A DNA stretch of 13,740 bases from Bacteroidales bacterium (GCA_029933565.1 JAOZNY010000063.1:1-13740), one strand, 5' to 3'. Shown: positions 1-8,168, counted from the first letter of the stretch. The notes: generated by a model not told the origin, from the letters alone. Numbers and translations: made by a program.

Positions 1-3000
1 GAGCCCAAACTTCCATCTCACCAAAACGCTGACCACCAAATTGTGCTTTACCACCTAGAGGTTGTTGAGTAATAAGCGAATAAGGTCCAATAGACCTTGC
101 GTGCATCTTATCGTCAACCATGTGGTGAAGTTTTAGCATATAAATATAACCTACTGTGGCAGGCTGGTCGAAACGTTCACCAGTTTCACCATCATAAAGG
201 TAAGTACTACCATTTTCAGGAAGACCTGCTTTACTTAGGTAATCGTTTATCTGATCAACATGAGCACCATCAAAAATTGGTGTTGCATATTTTAGTCCAA
301 GTTTTTTTCCGGCCCAACCAAGAACAGTTTCGTAGATTTGGCCAAGGTTCATCCTGGAAGGTACACCCAATGGGTTAAGTACAATGTCGACTGGAGTTCC
401 ATCCTCAAGGAATGGCATATCCTCTTCGCGAACAATTCTTGCAACAATACCTTTGTTACCATGACGTCCGGCCATTTTATCACCAACTTTGAGTTTCCTC
501 TTTTTGGCAACATAAACTTTGGCCATTTGTACAATTCCCTTAGGCAATTCATCGCCTACGGTAGCAACAAAAGATTTTCTGTTAAGAATACCTGTCAGTT
601 CCTTAAACTTGATGTTGTAGTTATTGATAAGGTTTTTCACCAGTTGGTTCTTAGCTTTATCAGTTGTCCACTTATCAGTTTTTACAATTGTATAATCAAT
701 TCCTTGAAGAATTTTCTGCGTAAATTTGGTACGCTGAGGTACAACTACTTCACCATAATTATTGGTAACACCTTGAGAGGTTCTATTACTAACAATAGTA
801 AATAATTTCTCAATAAGTTTACCTTTAATATCGATAAAATATGCTGTATATTCTTTATCAAGGTTCTCAATAATTTCCTTATCCCTGCTCTTGTTCTTTT
901 TATCCTTTACAGCTCGGGAGAAAAGATTTTTATTAATAACTACACCTTTCATTGATGGTGGTGCTTTTAGGGATGCATTTTTAACATCACCAGCTTTATC
1001 ACCAAAAATTGCACGTAATAGTTTCTCTTCAGGTGTTGGATCGCTTTCACCTTTTGGTGTAATCTTACCAATCATTATATCACCTTCAGTTACCTCAGCA
1101 CCAATTCTGATAAGACCGTTCTCATCAAGATCTTTTGTAGCTTCAGCACTTACATTAGGTATATCGTTTGTTAATTCTTCAATACCTCTTTTAGTGTCGC
1201 GAACATCTAGAGAAAATTCTTCAATGTGAACGGAAGTAAAAACATCTTCTTTTACAATTCTTTCAGAAATTACGATGGCATCCTCAAAGTTATAACCTTT
1301 CCAAGGCATGAAAGCAACCATAAGGTTACGGCCAAGTGCAAGGTCACCATTTTTGGTTCCATAACCTTCACATAAAATATCACCCTTCTTAACCATATCA
1401 CCTTTTCTAACAATTGGCCTAAGGTTAATTGAGGTATTTTGATTAGTTCGTTTAAACTTAGTTAAAGTATAAGTTTTTAAGTCATCCTCAAAACTTATAA
1501 GTTTCTCTAAATCATCGCGATCGTATCTAACACTAATTGTATCGGCATCAACATATTCTACTATACCAGGGCCTTCAGCTTCAATTAAAACTCGTGAATC
1601 TTTTGCTACAGATTTCTCAATACCAGTTCCAACAATTGGTGGTTCGGCATTCAAAAGAGGTACTGCTTGGCGCATCATATTCGAGCCCATTAGAGCACGG
1701 TTTGCATCGTCATGCTCAAGGAAAGGAATTAAAGATGCTGCAATAGAAGCAATTTGGTTAGGGGCAATGTCCATCATATCAACATCCTCTCTAGGGATAA
1801 TTGGATAATCGGCCTGATATCTTACCTTAACTTTTTCGTTTACAAACTGACCATCGTCAGTAACAACCGTATTTGCCTGAGCAATAATTTTATTTTCTTC
1901 TTCCTCAGCACTAAGGTAAATTGGATCAATACTAAAGTCAATTTTACCTGTTTTAACTTTGCGATATGGTGTTTCAATAAAACCTAATTTATTGATTTGT
2001 GCATATACACATAGTGAGGAGATAAGACCAATGTTTGGTCCTTCCGGAGTTTCAATTGTACAAAGTCTTCCGTAGTGAGTATAGTGAACGTCACGAACCT
2101 CAAATCCTGCACGTTCCCTTGATAAACCACCAGGTCCCAATGCCGAAATCCTTCTTTTATGAGTGATTTCAGATAGTGGGTTTGTTTGGTCCATAAACTG
2201 CGAAAGTGCATTTGTACCAAAGAAAGAGTTTATTACTGATGATAATGTTTTTGCATTAATAAGGTCGGTAGGAGTAAATACTTCGTTGTCACGAACATTC
2301 ATTCTTTCGCGAATTGTACGTGCCATACGAGCTAAACCTACACCAAACTGAGCATAAAGTTGCTCTCCAACAGTACGTACCCTACGGTTACTTAGGTGGT
2401 CGATATCATCAACAATAGTTTTATTGTTAATCAGTTTGATAAGATATTTAATAATGAGGATAATATCCTCTTTAGTTAGTACCTTGGTATCAACTGAGGT
2501 ATTGATATTTAACTTTTTGTTAATCCTATATCTTCCTACTTCGCCTAAATCGTATCTCTTGTCAGAGAAAAACAGTTTGTCAAAAATTCCTCTTGCTGTT
2601 TCTTCATCAGGGGGAAGGGCATTTCTTAACTGATAGTATATAAATTCAACAGCCTCTTTTTCAGAGTTTGTTGTATCTTTTTGCAATGTATTGAAGATGA
2701 TAGTGTAATCAGCAGCATCAGAATCTTCTTTATGAAGAAGGATGGTTTTAACACCAGCATCAATAATTTGTTGGATATGTTCCTTCTCGAGGATTGTTTC
2801 CCTTTCAATTATAACATCGTTACGTTCGATAGTTACAACTTCTCCGGTATCTTCATCCACGAAATCTTCAAACCACGATCTTACCACTCTTGCGGCAAGT
2901 TTACGGCCTAATACCCTTTTAAGTCCGGCCTTACTAACTTTTACTTCTTCAGCAAGGTTGAAAATTTCAAGAATATCGCGGTCCGATTCATAACCAATGG

Positions 3001-3616
3001 CTCTTAATAATGTTGTAACAGGCATTTTCTTTTTCCTGTCAATGTATGCATACATCACATTATTTATATCAGTAGAAAATTCCATCCAAGAGCCCTTGAA
3101 AGGAATAATACGTGCTGAATATAATTGCGTACCATTTGCATGGCGGTGTTGTCCAAAGAAAACACCTGGCGATCTGTGAAGTTGCGATACAATAACTCTT
3201 TCGGCTCCATTCACAATGAATGTTCCTTTAGGAGTCATATAAGGTATCATTCCCAAATAAACATCTTGAACAATAGTTTCAAAATCTTCATGGTCGGGAT
3301 CGGTACAATACAACTTTAGTTTTGCCTTTAAAGGCACACTATAAGTTAGTCCACGCTCAAGAGTTTCCTCCATTGAGTATCGAGGTGGATCAACAAAGTA
3401 ATCCAAAAATTCGAGGACAAAATTGTTTCTTGCATCGGTAATCGGGAAATTTTCTGCAAATACCCTGAAGAGACCTTCATTTTTTCGATTCTCCGGATTT
3501 GTTTCCAACTGGAAAAAATCCTGAAATGATTTTAATTGAATATCCAAGAAATCAGGATATGCCAATTTGTTTTTCGTCGATGCGAAATTGATTCTTTCGG
3601 TTCTTATGTCAGCCAA
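1..3616 (-). CDS. rpoB: DNA-directed RNA polymerase subunit beta (3' end outside window)
   Basis: The beta subunit forms one pincer of the RNA polymerase core and part of its catalytic centre. The minus frame is open from 3616 to the left edge, 1205 codons with no stop or frameshift, and breaks off in the C-terminal QRFGEMEVWA motif, so only about 60 residues should be missing from the usual ~1270 of Bacteroidota. Visible landmarks are YPDFLDIQLKSF near the N-terminus, SQLHRSPGVFFG, the rifampicin region FMDQTNPLSEITHKRRISAL (about residues 473-492) and GGKAQFGGQRFGEMEVWA. Residues equivalent to E. coli D516, H526 and S531 (here D476, H486, S491) are wild type, so no classical rifampicin-resistance change is seen there. 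No ATG lies in frame near the expected N-terminus. I chose the TTG at 3614-3616, which gives MADIRTERINFAS, close to where Bacteroidota RpoB proteins begin. It is last in the tuf-secE-nusG-rplKAJL-rpoB run; rpoC would follow outside the window. Confidence 0.97.
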   Translation of the reverse strand, partial: MADIRTERINFASTKNKLAYPDFLDIQLKSFQDFFQLETNPENRKNEGLFRVFAENFPITDARNNFVLEFLDYFVDPPRYSMEETLERGLTYSVPLKAKLKLYCTDPDHEDFETIVQDVYLGMIPYMTPKGTFIVNGAERVIVSQLHRSPGVFFGQHRHANGTQLYSARIIPFKGSWMEFSTDINNVMYAYIDRKKKMPVTTLLRAIGYESDRDILEIFNLAEEVKVSKAGLKRVLGRKLAARVVRSWFEDFVDEDTGEVVTIERNDVIIERETILEKEHIQQIIDAGVKTILLHKEDSDAADYTIIFNTLQKDTTNSEKEAVEFIYYQLRNALPPDEETARGIFDKLFFSDKRYDLGEVGRYRINKKLNINTSVDTKVLTKEDIILIIKYLIKLINNKTIVDDIDHLSNRRVRTVGEQLYAQFGVGLARMARTIRERMNVRDNEVFTPTDLINAKTLSSVINSFFGTNALSQFMDQTNPLSEITHKRRISALGPGGLSRERAGFEVRDVHYTHYGRLCTIETPEGPNIGLISSLCVYAQINKLGFIETPYRKVKTGKIDFSIDPIYLSAEEEENKIIAQANTVVTDDGQFVNEKVKVRYQADYPIIPREDVDMMDIAPNQIASIAASLIPFLEHDDANRALMGSNMMRQAVPLLNAEPPIVGTGIEKSVAKDSRVLIEAEGPGIVEYVDADTISVRYDRDDLEKLISFEDDLKTYTLTKFKRTNQNTSINLRPIVRKGDMVKKGDILCEGYGTKNGDLALGRNLMVAFMPWKGYNFEDAIVISERIVKEDVFTSVHIEEFSLDVRDTKRGIEELTNDIPNVSAEATKDLDENGLIRIGAEVTEGDIMIGKITPKGESDPTPEEKLLRAIFGDKAGDVKNASLKAPPSMKGVVINKNLFSRAVKDKKNKSRDKEIIENLDKEYTAYFIDIKGKLIEKLFTIVSNRTSQGVTNNYGEVVVPQRTKFTQKILQGIDYTIVKTDKWTTDKAKNQLVKNLINNYNIKFKELTGILNRKSFVATVGDELPKGIVQMAKVYVAKKRKLKVGDKMAGRHGNKGIVARIVREEDMPFLEDGTPVDIVLNPLGVPSRMNLGQIYETVLGWAGKKLGLKYATPIFDGAHVDQINDYLSKAGLPENGSTYLYDGETGERFDQPATVGYIYMLKLHHMVDDKMHARSIGPYSLITQQPLGGKAQFGGQRFGEMEVWA

Positions 3617-3696
3617 GGCTTCAATTTTTTTAGTTAAACAAAGTTGGTGAAATTCACCAAATAAAGGAAAGAATTATGTATAAGAGCAAATAGCCA

Positions 3697-3730
3697 CCAA
3701 CCTCTAACCCAAAAAAGGGATAGAGGTTGG
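3697..3730 (-). promoter_or_regulatory. Hairpin in the rplL-rpoB spacer (attenuator or RNA-processing site)
   Basis: Two 14-nt arms (3697-3710 and 3717-3730) are complementary except for one central mismatch and enclose a loop of six identical bases (T on the transcribed strand). It sits 34 nt downstream of the rplL stop and about 80 nt before the rpoB start. No T-tract follows it on the minus strand, so it does not look like a complete intrinsic terminator. By analogy with the E. coli rplL-rpoB spacer, which carries an attenuator and an RNase III site, it may set the ratio of stalk protein to polymerase. That role is inferred. Confidence 0.6.
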
Positions 3731-3764
3731 TAACCTTAAGGTGTATAACCTAGTAAGTAGGTAA

Positions 3765-4139
3765 TTATTTAAGCTCAACTTCGGCTCCTGCAGCTTCTAA
3801 CTGTGAAACTAAAGCATCAGCTTCGTCTTTTGAGACGCCTTCTTTGATAGCTTTTGGTGCTGAATCAACTAATTCTTTTGATTCTTTCAATCCAAGACTA
3901 GTTAATTCTTTAACAAGTTTAACAACTGCTAATTTTGCTCCACCTGGTGCTTTAAGAATTACATCGAATGCTGTTTGTTCTTCAGCTTCGGCTTCTCCAC
4001 CTGCTGCTGGTCCTGCAACTGCAACTGCTGCTGCTGCTGGCTCAATACCGTATTCGTCTTTAAGAATTTCAGCAAGCTCGTTAACTTCTTTTACAGTCAA
4101 GTTTACTAACTGATCTGCAAAGGCTTTTAAATCTGCCAT
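3765..4139 (-). CDS. rplL: 50S ribosomal protein bL12 (L7/L12)
   Basis: This is the ribosomal stalk protein, present as several dimers on uL10, which recruits and activates the translational GTPases EF-Tu, EF-G and IF2. The 124 residues match the family length. A helical N-terminal dimerisation domain (about 1-33) is followed by an Ala/Gly-rich hinge (about 35-54) and the compact C-terminal factor-binding domain with FDVILKAPGGAKLAVVKLVKE and LGLKESKELVDSAPKAIKEG. The ATG has no Shine-Dalgarno; the upstream region is A/T only, as is usual for Bacteroidota. It lies 48 nt after rplJ and before a strong hairpin that separates it from rpoB. Base composition is strongly Ala-codon biased in the hinge, which is normal for this gene. 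Confidence 0.98.
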   Translation of the reverse strand: MADLKAFADQLVNLTVKEVNELAEILKDEYGIEPAAAAVAVAGPAAGGEAEAEEQTAFDVILKAPGGAKLAVVKLVKELTSLGLKESKELVDSAPKAIKEGVSKDEADALVSQLEAAGAEVELK

Positions 4140-4187
4140 TTTATTATTTATTTAATGTTATTAAATTGATTCGATTAAAAAAAATAT

Positions 4188-4712
4188 TTATTCGCCTTCT
4201 TTTTCAGATAAGGTCTTTAGTATTCCAGTTAGAGTTTGTCCACCGGATTGTAGTGCTGAAATAACATTTTTAGCAGGTGACTGCAATAATGCTACAACAT
4301 CAGCAATAAGTTCATTCTTCGACTTAATGGATGCTAGGAAGTCAAGGTTCTCGTCACCAATATAAACAGTATCTTCAATGAAGGCACTCTTTACAATTGG
4401 ACGGTCGCTTTTTTTCCTAAACTCTTTAATCATCTTGGCAGGTACATTTCCTGCTTCTGCAAACATGACTGAAGTGTTTCCTTTAAGTGTGTCGTACAAC
4501 TCATCGTATTGTCTGTCAATCTTTTCCATCGCTTTGCGAAGAAGTGTGTTTTTTACAACATGCATTTTAATGCCGTTCTTAAAACACTCTCTTCTCAATT
4601 TACTGGTATCTTCAGCATTAAGTTCTGAGATATCAGTTAAATAGAAATTATGATTGTCAGTTAATAACTGAGCAATTGATTCGATAAGTTGTTGTTTCTC
4701 TTCTTTTCTCAT
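4188..4712 (-). CDS. rplJ: 50S ribosomal protein uL10
   Basis: uL10 anchors the L7/L12 dimers to 23S rRNA at the base of the stalk. The 174 residues fit the family: an N-terminal rRNA-binding domain beginning MRKEEKQQLIESIAQLL, with FKNGIKMHVVKNTLLRKAM near residues 45-63, then a C-terminal helical tail (VISALQSGGQTLTGILKTLSEKE) that binds L12. The start lies only 17 nt after the rplA stop, so there is no room for an E. coli-type L10 leader directly upstream. Control by L10/L12, if it exists here, must act elsewhere. No Shine-Dalgarno is visible. It is the third of four ribosomal protein genes in the operon. Confidence 0.97.
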   Translation of the reverse strand: MRKEEKQQLIESIAQLLTDNHNFYLTDISELNAEDTSKLRRECFKNGIKMHVVKNTLLRKAMEKIDRQYDELYDTLKGNTSVMFAEAGNVPAKMIKEFRKKSDRPIVKSAFIEDTVYIGDENLDFLASIKSKNELIADVVALLQSPAKNVISALQSGGQTLTGILKTLSEKEGE

Positions 4713-4729
4713 GTCAAGTACTTTTTCTG

Positions 4730-5425
4730 TTAAGCATTAACTGATTTGATTGAAACTTTAACACCAGGGCTCATAGTACTAGAAATAGTTGTACTAATTA
4801 CGTAAGTACCTTTAGCTGAGCTAGGTTTAAGTTTGACAATAGTGTTAAGAAGTTCGTTAGCATTGTCAAAAATTTCGTCAGCGCTAAAATTCAATTTGCC
4901 AATGGCAGCATGAATGATTCCAAACTTATCAACTTTAAAGTCAATTTTACCTGCTTTTGCAGCATTTACGGCTTTGCCTACATCCATGGTCACTGTTCCG
5001 GTTTTAGGGTTTGGCATTAAGCCACGAGGTCCTAAAATTCTTCCCAATGCACCAACTTTTGGCATCACACTTGGCATTGTAATTATAACATCTACATCAG
5101 TCCAGCCATCCTTAATTTTTTGGACATATTCGTCAAGACCTACGAAATCTGCTCCTGCAGATTTAGCCTCCTCTTCTTTGTCTGGTGTACATAGTACGAG
5201 AACCTTTTTTTCTTTACCAGTACCGTGAGGTAAGGTAACAGAACCTCTAACCATTTGGTTAGCTTTTCTCGGGTCAACGCCTAATCTTACATTCAAATCA
5301 ACTGAAGCATCAAATTTAGCATAAGAAATTTTCTTAACTAATTCTGCAGCTTCTGATAAGGAGTACTCATTATCTTTTTCGAATTTGGCTAAAGCTTCTT
5401 TGTGTTTTTTTGTCAATTTTGCCAT
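4730..5425 (-). CDS. rplA: 50S ribosomal protein uL1
   Basis: uL1 forms the L1 stalk, which moves deacylated tRNA out of the E site, and in many bacteria it also represses its own operon by binding the mRNA. The 231 residues are full length. Typical segments are LNVRLGVDPRKANQMVRG near residues 44-61, LGRILGPRGLMPNPKTGTV near 126-144, and a C-terminal TYVISTTISSTMSPGVKVS. Unlike its neighbours it has a clear Shine-Dalgarno: AGGAG at 5432-5436, six bases before the ATG. It follows rplK after 31 nt and precedes rplJ by 17 nt. Confidence 0.97.
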   Translation of the reverse strand: MAKLTKKHKEALAKFEKDNEYSLSEAAELVKKISYAKFDASVDLNVRLGVDPRKANQMVRGSVTLPHGTGKEKKVLVLCTPDKEEEAKSAGADFVGLDEYVQKIKDGWTDVDVIITMPSVMPKVGALGRILGPRGLMPNPKTGTVTMDVGKAVNAAKAGKIDFKVDKFGIIHAAIGKLNFSADEIFDNANELLNTIVKLKPSSAKGTYVISTTISSTMSPGVKVSIKSVNA

Positions 5426-5456
5426 CTTCTTCTCCTAAATTTAACAGATTTGTTTA

Positions 5457-5903
5457 CTAATTTTCTTCAACAGGGAATTTGCCTTTCACCTTCACACCCA
5501 TACTTCTTGCAGTTCCTGCTACCATTTTCATTGCAGAAGTTATTTTGAAAGCATTTAAGTCTTTCATTTTGTCTTCAGCAATTGTTCTTACCTGATCCCA
5601 GGTAATAGTAGCAACCTTTTGCCTGTTTGGTTCTGGAGAGCCCTTTTTTAATTTCGAGGCTTCCAAAATTTGAACGGCAACGGGTGGTGTTTTAATGATG
5701 AAATCAAAAGATTTGTCCTTGTAAACGCTAATAATCACAGGAATGACTTTACCAGCCTGATCCTGCGTACGAGCATTAAATTGTTTACAGAACTCCATAA
5801 TGTTCACCCCTTTAGCACCTAATGCAGGTCCAACTGGTGGTGAAGGATTTGCGGCTCCTCCTCTAATCTGTAGTTTTATTAATCCACTTACTTCTTTCGC
5901 CAT
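5457..5903 (-). CDS. rplK: 50S ribosomal protein uL11
   Basis: uL11 binds the GTPase-associated centre of 23S rRNA and, in other bacteria, is needed for RelA activation and for thiopeptide binding. The 148 residues include the proline-rich N-terminal linker PSPPVGPALGAKGVNIMEFC (about 22-41) and the C-terminal rRNA-binding part around MKDLNAFKITSAMKMVAGTARSMGV. It lies 38 nt downstream of nusG. No Shine-Dalgarno is present; instead a perfect 8-bp inverted repeat overlaps the A of the start ATG (listed separately), which could affect initiation. Confidence 0.98.
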   Translation of the reverse strand: MAKEVSGLIKLQIRGGAANPSPPVGPALGAKGVNIMEFCKQFNARTQDQAGKVIPVIISVYKDKSFDFIIKTPPVAVQILEASKLKKGSPEPNRQKVATITWDQVRTIAEDKMKDLNAFKITSAMKMVAGTARSMGVKVKGKFPVEEN

Positions 5904-5922
5904 TTTAAACTTGTGTTTAAAA
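5903..5922 (-). promoter_or_regulatory. Inverted repeat overlapping the rplK start codon
   Basis: On the transcribed strand TTTTAAAC, a 4-nt loop (ACAA) and GTTTAAAA form a perfect 8-bp stem that ends on the first base of the rplK ATG. The stem has only one GC pair, so it is weak. The position suggests an effect on ribosome access, but it does not resemble the L1-binding structure known from rplKA leaders. Chance is possible in such AT-rich sequence. Confidence 0.35.
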
Positions 5923-5941
5923 TTTAAAGATTTTGTTTTAA

Positions 5942-6487
5942 CTATTCTTTTTCAACTTGCATAAAGCCAAGTTCGAGTGGTGTTTTTCTTCCAAAAATCT
6001 TGACCATTACCTTTAGTTTCTTCTTCTCCTCGTTAATCTCTTCTATTGTTCCGCTGAAACTATTGAAAGGGCCATCGATTACCTTAACTGACTCACCTAC
6101 AATATAAGGAACGTTCATTTCTTCTCCAAGTTCGGAGAGTTCATCAACCTTACCTAATATTCTTTTAACTTCTGATGGTCTGATAGGTTCTGCAACCCCT
6201 TTAGTCCCAAGAAAACCCAAAACATTTGGGATATTCCTGATGATGTGTGGAATTTCTCCACTCAACTCTGCTTCTACAAGAACGTAACCTGGAAAATAAT
6301 TCCTTTCCTTGGAAATCTTCTTTCCCTTCCGGATTTGGTACACTTTTTCGGTCGGTATTAGTATCTGAGAGATAAAGTCTTCAATTTCGAGGCGTTTAAT
6401 TTCGCTCTCCAAATATTCTTTAACTTTTCTTTCTTTTCCACTAATCGCCCTAACAACGTACCATTTTTTTCCTGATTGATCGCTCAT
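5942..6487 (-). CDS. nusG: Transcription termination/antitermination factor NusG
   Basis: NusG binds the RNA polymerase clamp and links it to Rho or to the ribosome (uS10). The 181 residues contain an N-terminal NGN domain (KKWYVVRAISGKERKVKEYL from residue 7, then the conserved ERNYFPGYVLVEAEL at about 61-75 and IPNVLGFLG at 86-94) and a C-terminal KOW domain (VGESVKVIDGPFNSFSGTIE, about 130-149). It lies between secE and rplK, the standard position. The ATG at 6487 gives the normal N-terminus. No Shine-Dalgarno is seen; the 78-nt spacer to secE is AT-rich and contains no convincing promoter. Confidence 0.98.
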   Translation of the reverse strand: MSDQSGKKWYVVRAISGKERKVKEYLESEIKRLEIEDFISQILIPTEKVYQIRKGKKISKERNYFPGYVLVEAELSGEIPHIIRNIPNVLGFLGTKGVAEPIRPSEVKRILGKVDELSELGEEMNVPYIVGESVKVIDGPFNSFSGTIEEINEEKKKLKVMVKIFGRKTPLELGFMQVEKE

Positions 6488-6565
6488 TGTGCAGCTGGTT
6501 GAATTAGTTAGTTAAAAACTGATTTTAATTATATATAAAAATAGAATAGTAATACTCTAAACTTG

Positions 6566-6769
6566 CTACGACATAAACATATTATAGAATTTGTCAAGCA
6601 TTGTTGAGAATGTAATATCCATCATATAAACGACCATTGCGATTATAAGGGAAGCGACGGATACAACAATTGCACTATTCTGCAGCTCACTCCATGTTGG
6701 CCAGGAAACTTTTTGAGTCCACTCCTGGTAACTTTCTTTGAAATAATTTGTAATACTGAATTTTGCCAT
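6566..6769 (-). CDS. secE: Preprotein translocase subunit SecE
   Basis: SecE is the clamp subunit of the SecYEG protein-conducting channel in the inner membrane. The 67-residue protein is the short single-span form. A cytoplasmic amphipathic segment carries the signature QKVSWPTWSEL (about 19-29), followed by one transmembrane helix (about 33-51). The start was placed at 6769 (MAKFSITNYF). A longer in-frame opening to 6814 would only translate the 3' half of tRNA-Trp, so it was rejected. The gene begins 14 nt after that tRNA, which suggests the mRNA 5' end is made by tRNA 3' processing. Confidence 0.95.
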   Translation of the reverse strand: MAKFSITNYFKESYQEWTQKVSWPTWSELQNSAIVVSVASLIIAMVVYMMDITFSTMLDKFYNMFMS

Positions 6770-6783
6770 GATATTCAATTTTG

Positions 6784-6856
6784 CACGGGTGGTAGGAGTC
6801 GAACCCACAACCAACGGTTTTGGAGACCGCTACTCTACCAATTGAGCTACACCCGT
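6784..6856 (-). tRNA. tRNA-Trp (anticodon CCA)
   Basis: The 73-nt minus-strand tRNA has acceptor ACGGGTG pairing with CACCCGT, D-arm GCTC/GAGT, anticodon loop CTCCAAA with anticodon CCA, and T-arm GTGGG-TTCGACT-CCTAC. The discriminator base is G and the 3' CCA is not encoded. It sits between tuf and secE and is presumably cut from the polycistronic transcript. Confidence 0.95.
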
Positions 6857-6862
6857 ATATTT

Positions 6863-6912
6863 AAGATGCTAAAGGCACTTTAATGTAATCATTAAAATAC
6901 CTTTAGCGTCTT
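6863..6912 (-). terminator. Two-stem hairpin between tuf and tRNA-Trp
   Basis: Outer arms 6863-6875 and 6900-6912 pair over 13 bp with one mismatch (core GCTAAAGG/CCTTTAGC). Inside is a second perfect 7-bp stem, 6879-6885 with 6890-6896. No T-tract follows on the minus strand (the tRNA-Trp starts at 6856, seven bases later). It is therefore more likely a partial attenuator, mRNA 3'-end protector or processing site for tuf than a full terminator. Confidence 0.5.
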
Positions 6913-6919
6913 ATTATTT

Positions 6920-6940
6920 TAAAGACTAATTTAGTCTTTA
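6920..6940 (-). repeat. Palindrome across the tuf stop codon
   Basis: The 21-nt stretch TAAAGACTAA, one base, TTAGTCTTTA is a perfect 10-bp inverted repeat that includes the last two codons and the stop of tuf. As RNA it would fold as a 9-bp stem with a 3-nt loop. It has no following U-tract. Together with the next hairpin it may stabilise the tuf 3' end; that role is inferred. Confidence 0.45.
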
Positions 6941-8121
6941 ATAATTTCTGTTACCTGACCGGCACCTACTGTACGACCACCTTCGCGAATCGCAAAACGA
7001 AGACCTATGTTCATTGCAATTTCTGAAATCAAAGTAACTTCGATAGTAAGGTTGTCACCAGGCATAACCATCTCAACTCCGTCTGGAAGAGTTACCTCAC
7101 CAGTTACGTCAGTTGTTCTGAAGTAGAACTGTGGACGATATCTGTTGTGGAATGGAGTGTGCCGTCCACCTTCTTCTTTCTTAAGGATATAAACCTCAGC
7201 TTTGAAATGTTTATGAGGAGTTACTGTACCAGTGTGGGCAATAACCATACCTCTTGTGATTTCGTTTTTGTCGATACCACGTAGTAGAAGACCTGCATTA
7301 TCACCAGCTTGACCTTGATCAAGAATTTTGCGGAACATCTCAACACCAGTAACAACTGATTTAAGTTTTTCTGCACCCATACCAATAATGTCAACTGCTT
7401 CACCTGTATTGATTATACCAGTTTCAATTCTACCAGTAGCAACTGTTCCACGTCCAGTAATTGAGAATACGTCCTCAACTGGCATTAGGAATGGTTTATC
7501 CTGGTCACGAGTTGGTAATTCAATCCATGTGTCACAAGCATCCATTAACTCAACAATCTTTTCAACCCATTTTGGCTCATTATTGAGTCCACCAAGTGCT
7601 GAACCTTGAATGATAGGAGTATTGTCACCATCAAAATCATAGAAACTTAATAGGTCACGGATCTCCATATCTACTAGTTCTAATAATTCCTCATCGTCTA
7701 CCATGTCAACTTTGTTCATGAAAACAACAAGTGAAGGAACACCTACCTGACGAGCAAGAAGGATGTGCTCACGTGTCTGAGGCATTGGGCCGTCAGTAGC
7801 AGCAACAACAAGGATAGCACCGTCCATTTGGGCAGCACCAGTTACCATGTTCTTAACGTAGTCAGCGTGACCTGGACAGTCAACGTGTGCATAGTGACGG
7901 TTATCCGTCATATACTCAACGTGCGCCGTGTTAATTGTTATTCCTCTTTCTTTTTCTTCAGGAGCGTTATCAATTGCGTCAAATGAAGTAAATGTTGCCA
8001 AACCTTTGTCTTGCATACAAAGTGTGATGGCAGCGGTTAAAGTAGTTTTACCGTGGTCAACGTGACCAATTGTACCTATGTTCACGTGTGGTTTGGACCG
8101 ATCAAATTTTTCTTTAGCCAT
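6931..8121 (-). CDS. tuf: Translation elongation factor Tu
   Basis: EF-Tu is the GTPase that carries aminoacyl-tRNA to the ribosomal A site. The 396 residues are full length with all GTPase motifs: G1 GHVDHGKT (19-26), switch I with GITI (60-63; T62), G3 DCPGH (81-85, with catalytic H85), G4 NKVD (136-139) and G5 SAL (174-176). Domains 2 and 3 follow, with DVFSITGRGTVATGRIE and the C-terminal FAIREGGRTVGAGQVTEI. The ATG at 8121 starts MAKEKFDRSKPHVNIGTIGH. Upstream within 50 nt lies tRNA-Thr(GGT) and no separate promoter is obvious, so tuf is probably expressed from the tRNA operon promoter at 8692-8723. No Shine-Dalgarno is visible. Confidence 0.99.
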   Translation of the reverse strand: MAKEKFDRSKPHVNIGTIGHVDHGKTTLTAAITLCMQDKGLATFTSFDAIDNAPEEKERGITINTAHVEYMTDNRHYAHVDCPGHADYVKNMVTGAAQMDGAILVVAATDGPMPQTREHILLARQVGVPSLVVFMNKVDMVDDEELLELVDMEIRDLLSFYDFDGDNTPIIQGSALGGLNNEPKWVEKIVELMDACDTWIELPTRDQDKPFLMPVEDVFSITGRGTVATGRIETGIINTGEAVDIIGMGAEKLKSVVTGVEMFRKILDQGQAGDNAGLLLRGIDKNEITRGMVIAHTGTVTPHKHFKAEVYILKKEEGGRHTPFHNRYRPQFYFRTTDVTGEVTLPDGVEMVMPGDNLTIEVTLISEIAMNIGLRFAIREGGRTVGAGQVTEIIKD

Positions 8122-8168
8122 ATCTAAAACTTGTTATAAAATTAAAGTGTCAATTTTTTTAATATTTG

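Noticed and set aside
338..805. Open frame of 155 codons on the plus strand inside rpoB
   Set aside because: It is a shadow of the conserved rpoB coding frame on the other strand and has no recognisable domain.
3844..4113. Plus-strand open frame antisense to rplL
   Set aside because: Low-complexity Ser/Ala-rich product caused by the Ala-rich rplL hinge on the opposite strand.
5903..5922. L1 autoregulatory binding site
   Set aside because: The hairpin lacks the conserved asymmetric internal loop features of the L1-binding motif and is almost all A/T.
6770..6814. Upstream extension of secE giving 15 more residues
   Set aside because: The extra codons (MVVGSTPTTRAK...) translate the T-arm and 3' end of tRNA-Trp; the start at 6769 gives the normal SecE N-terminus.
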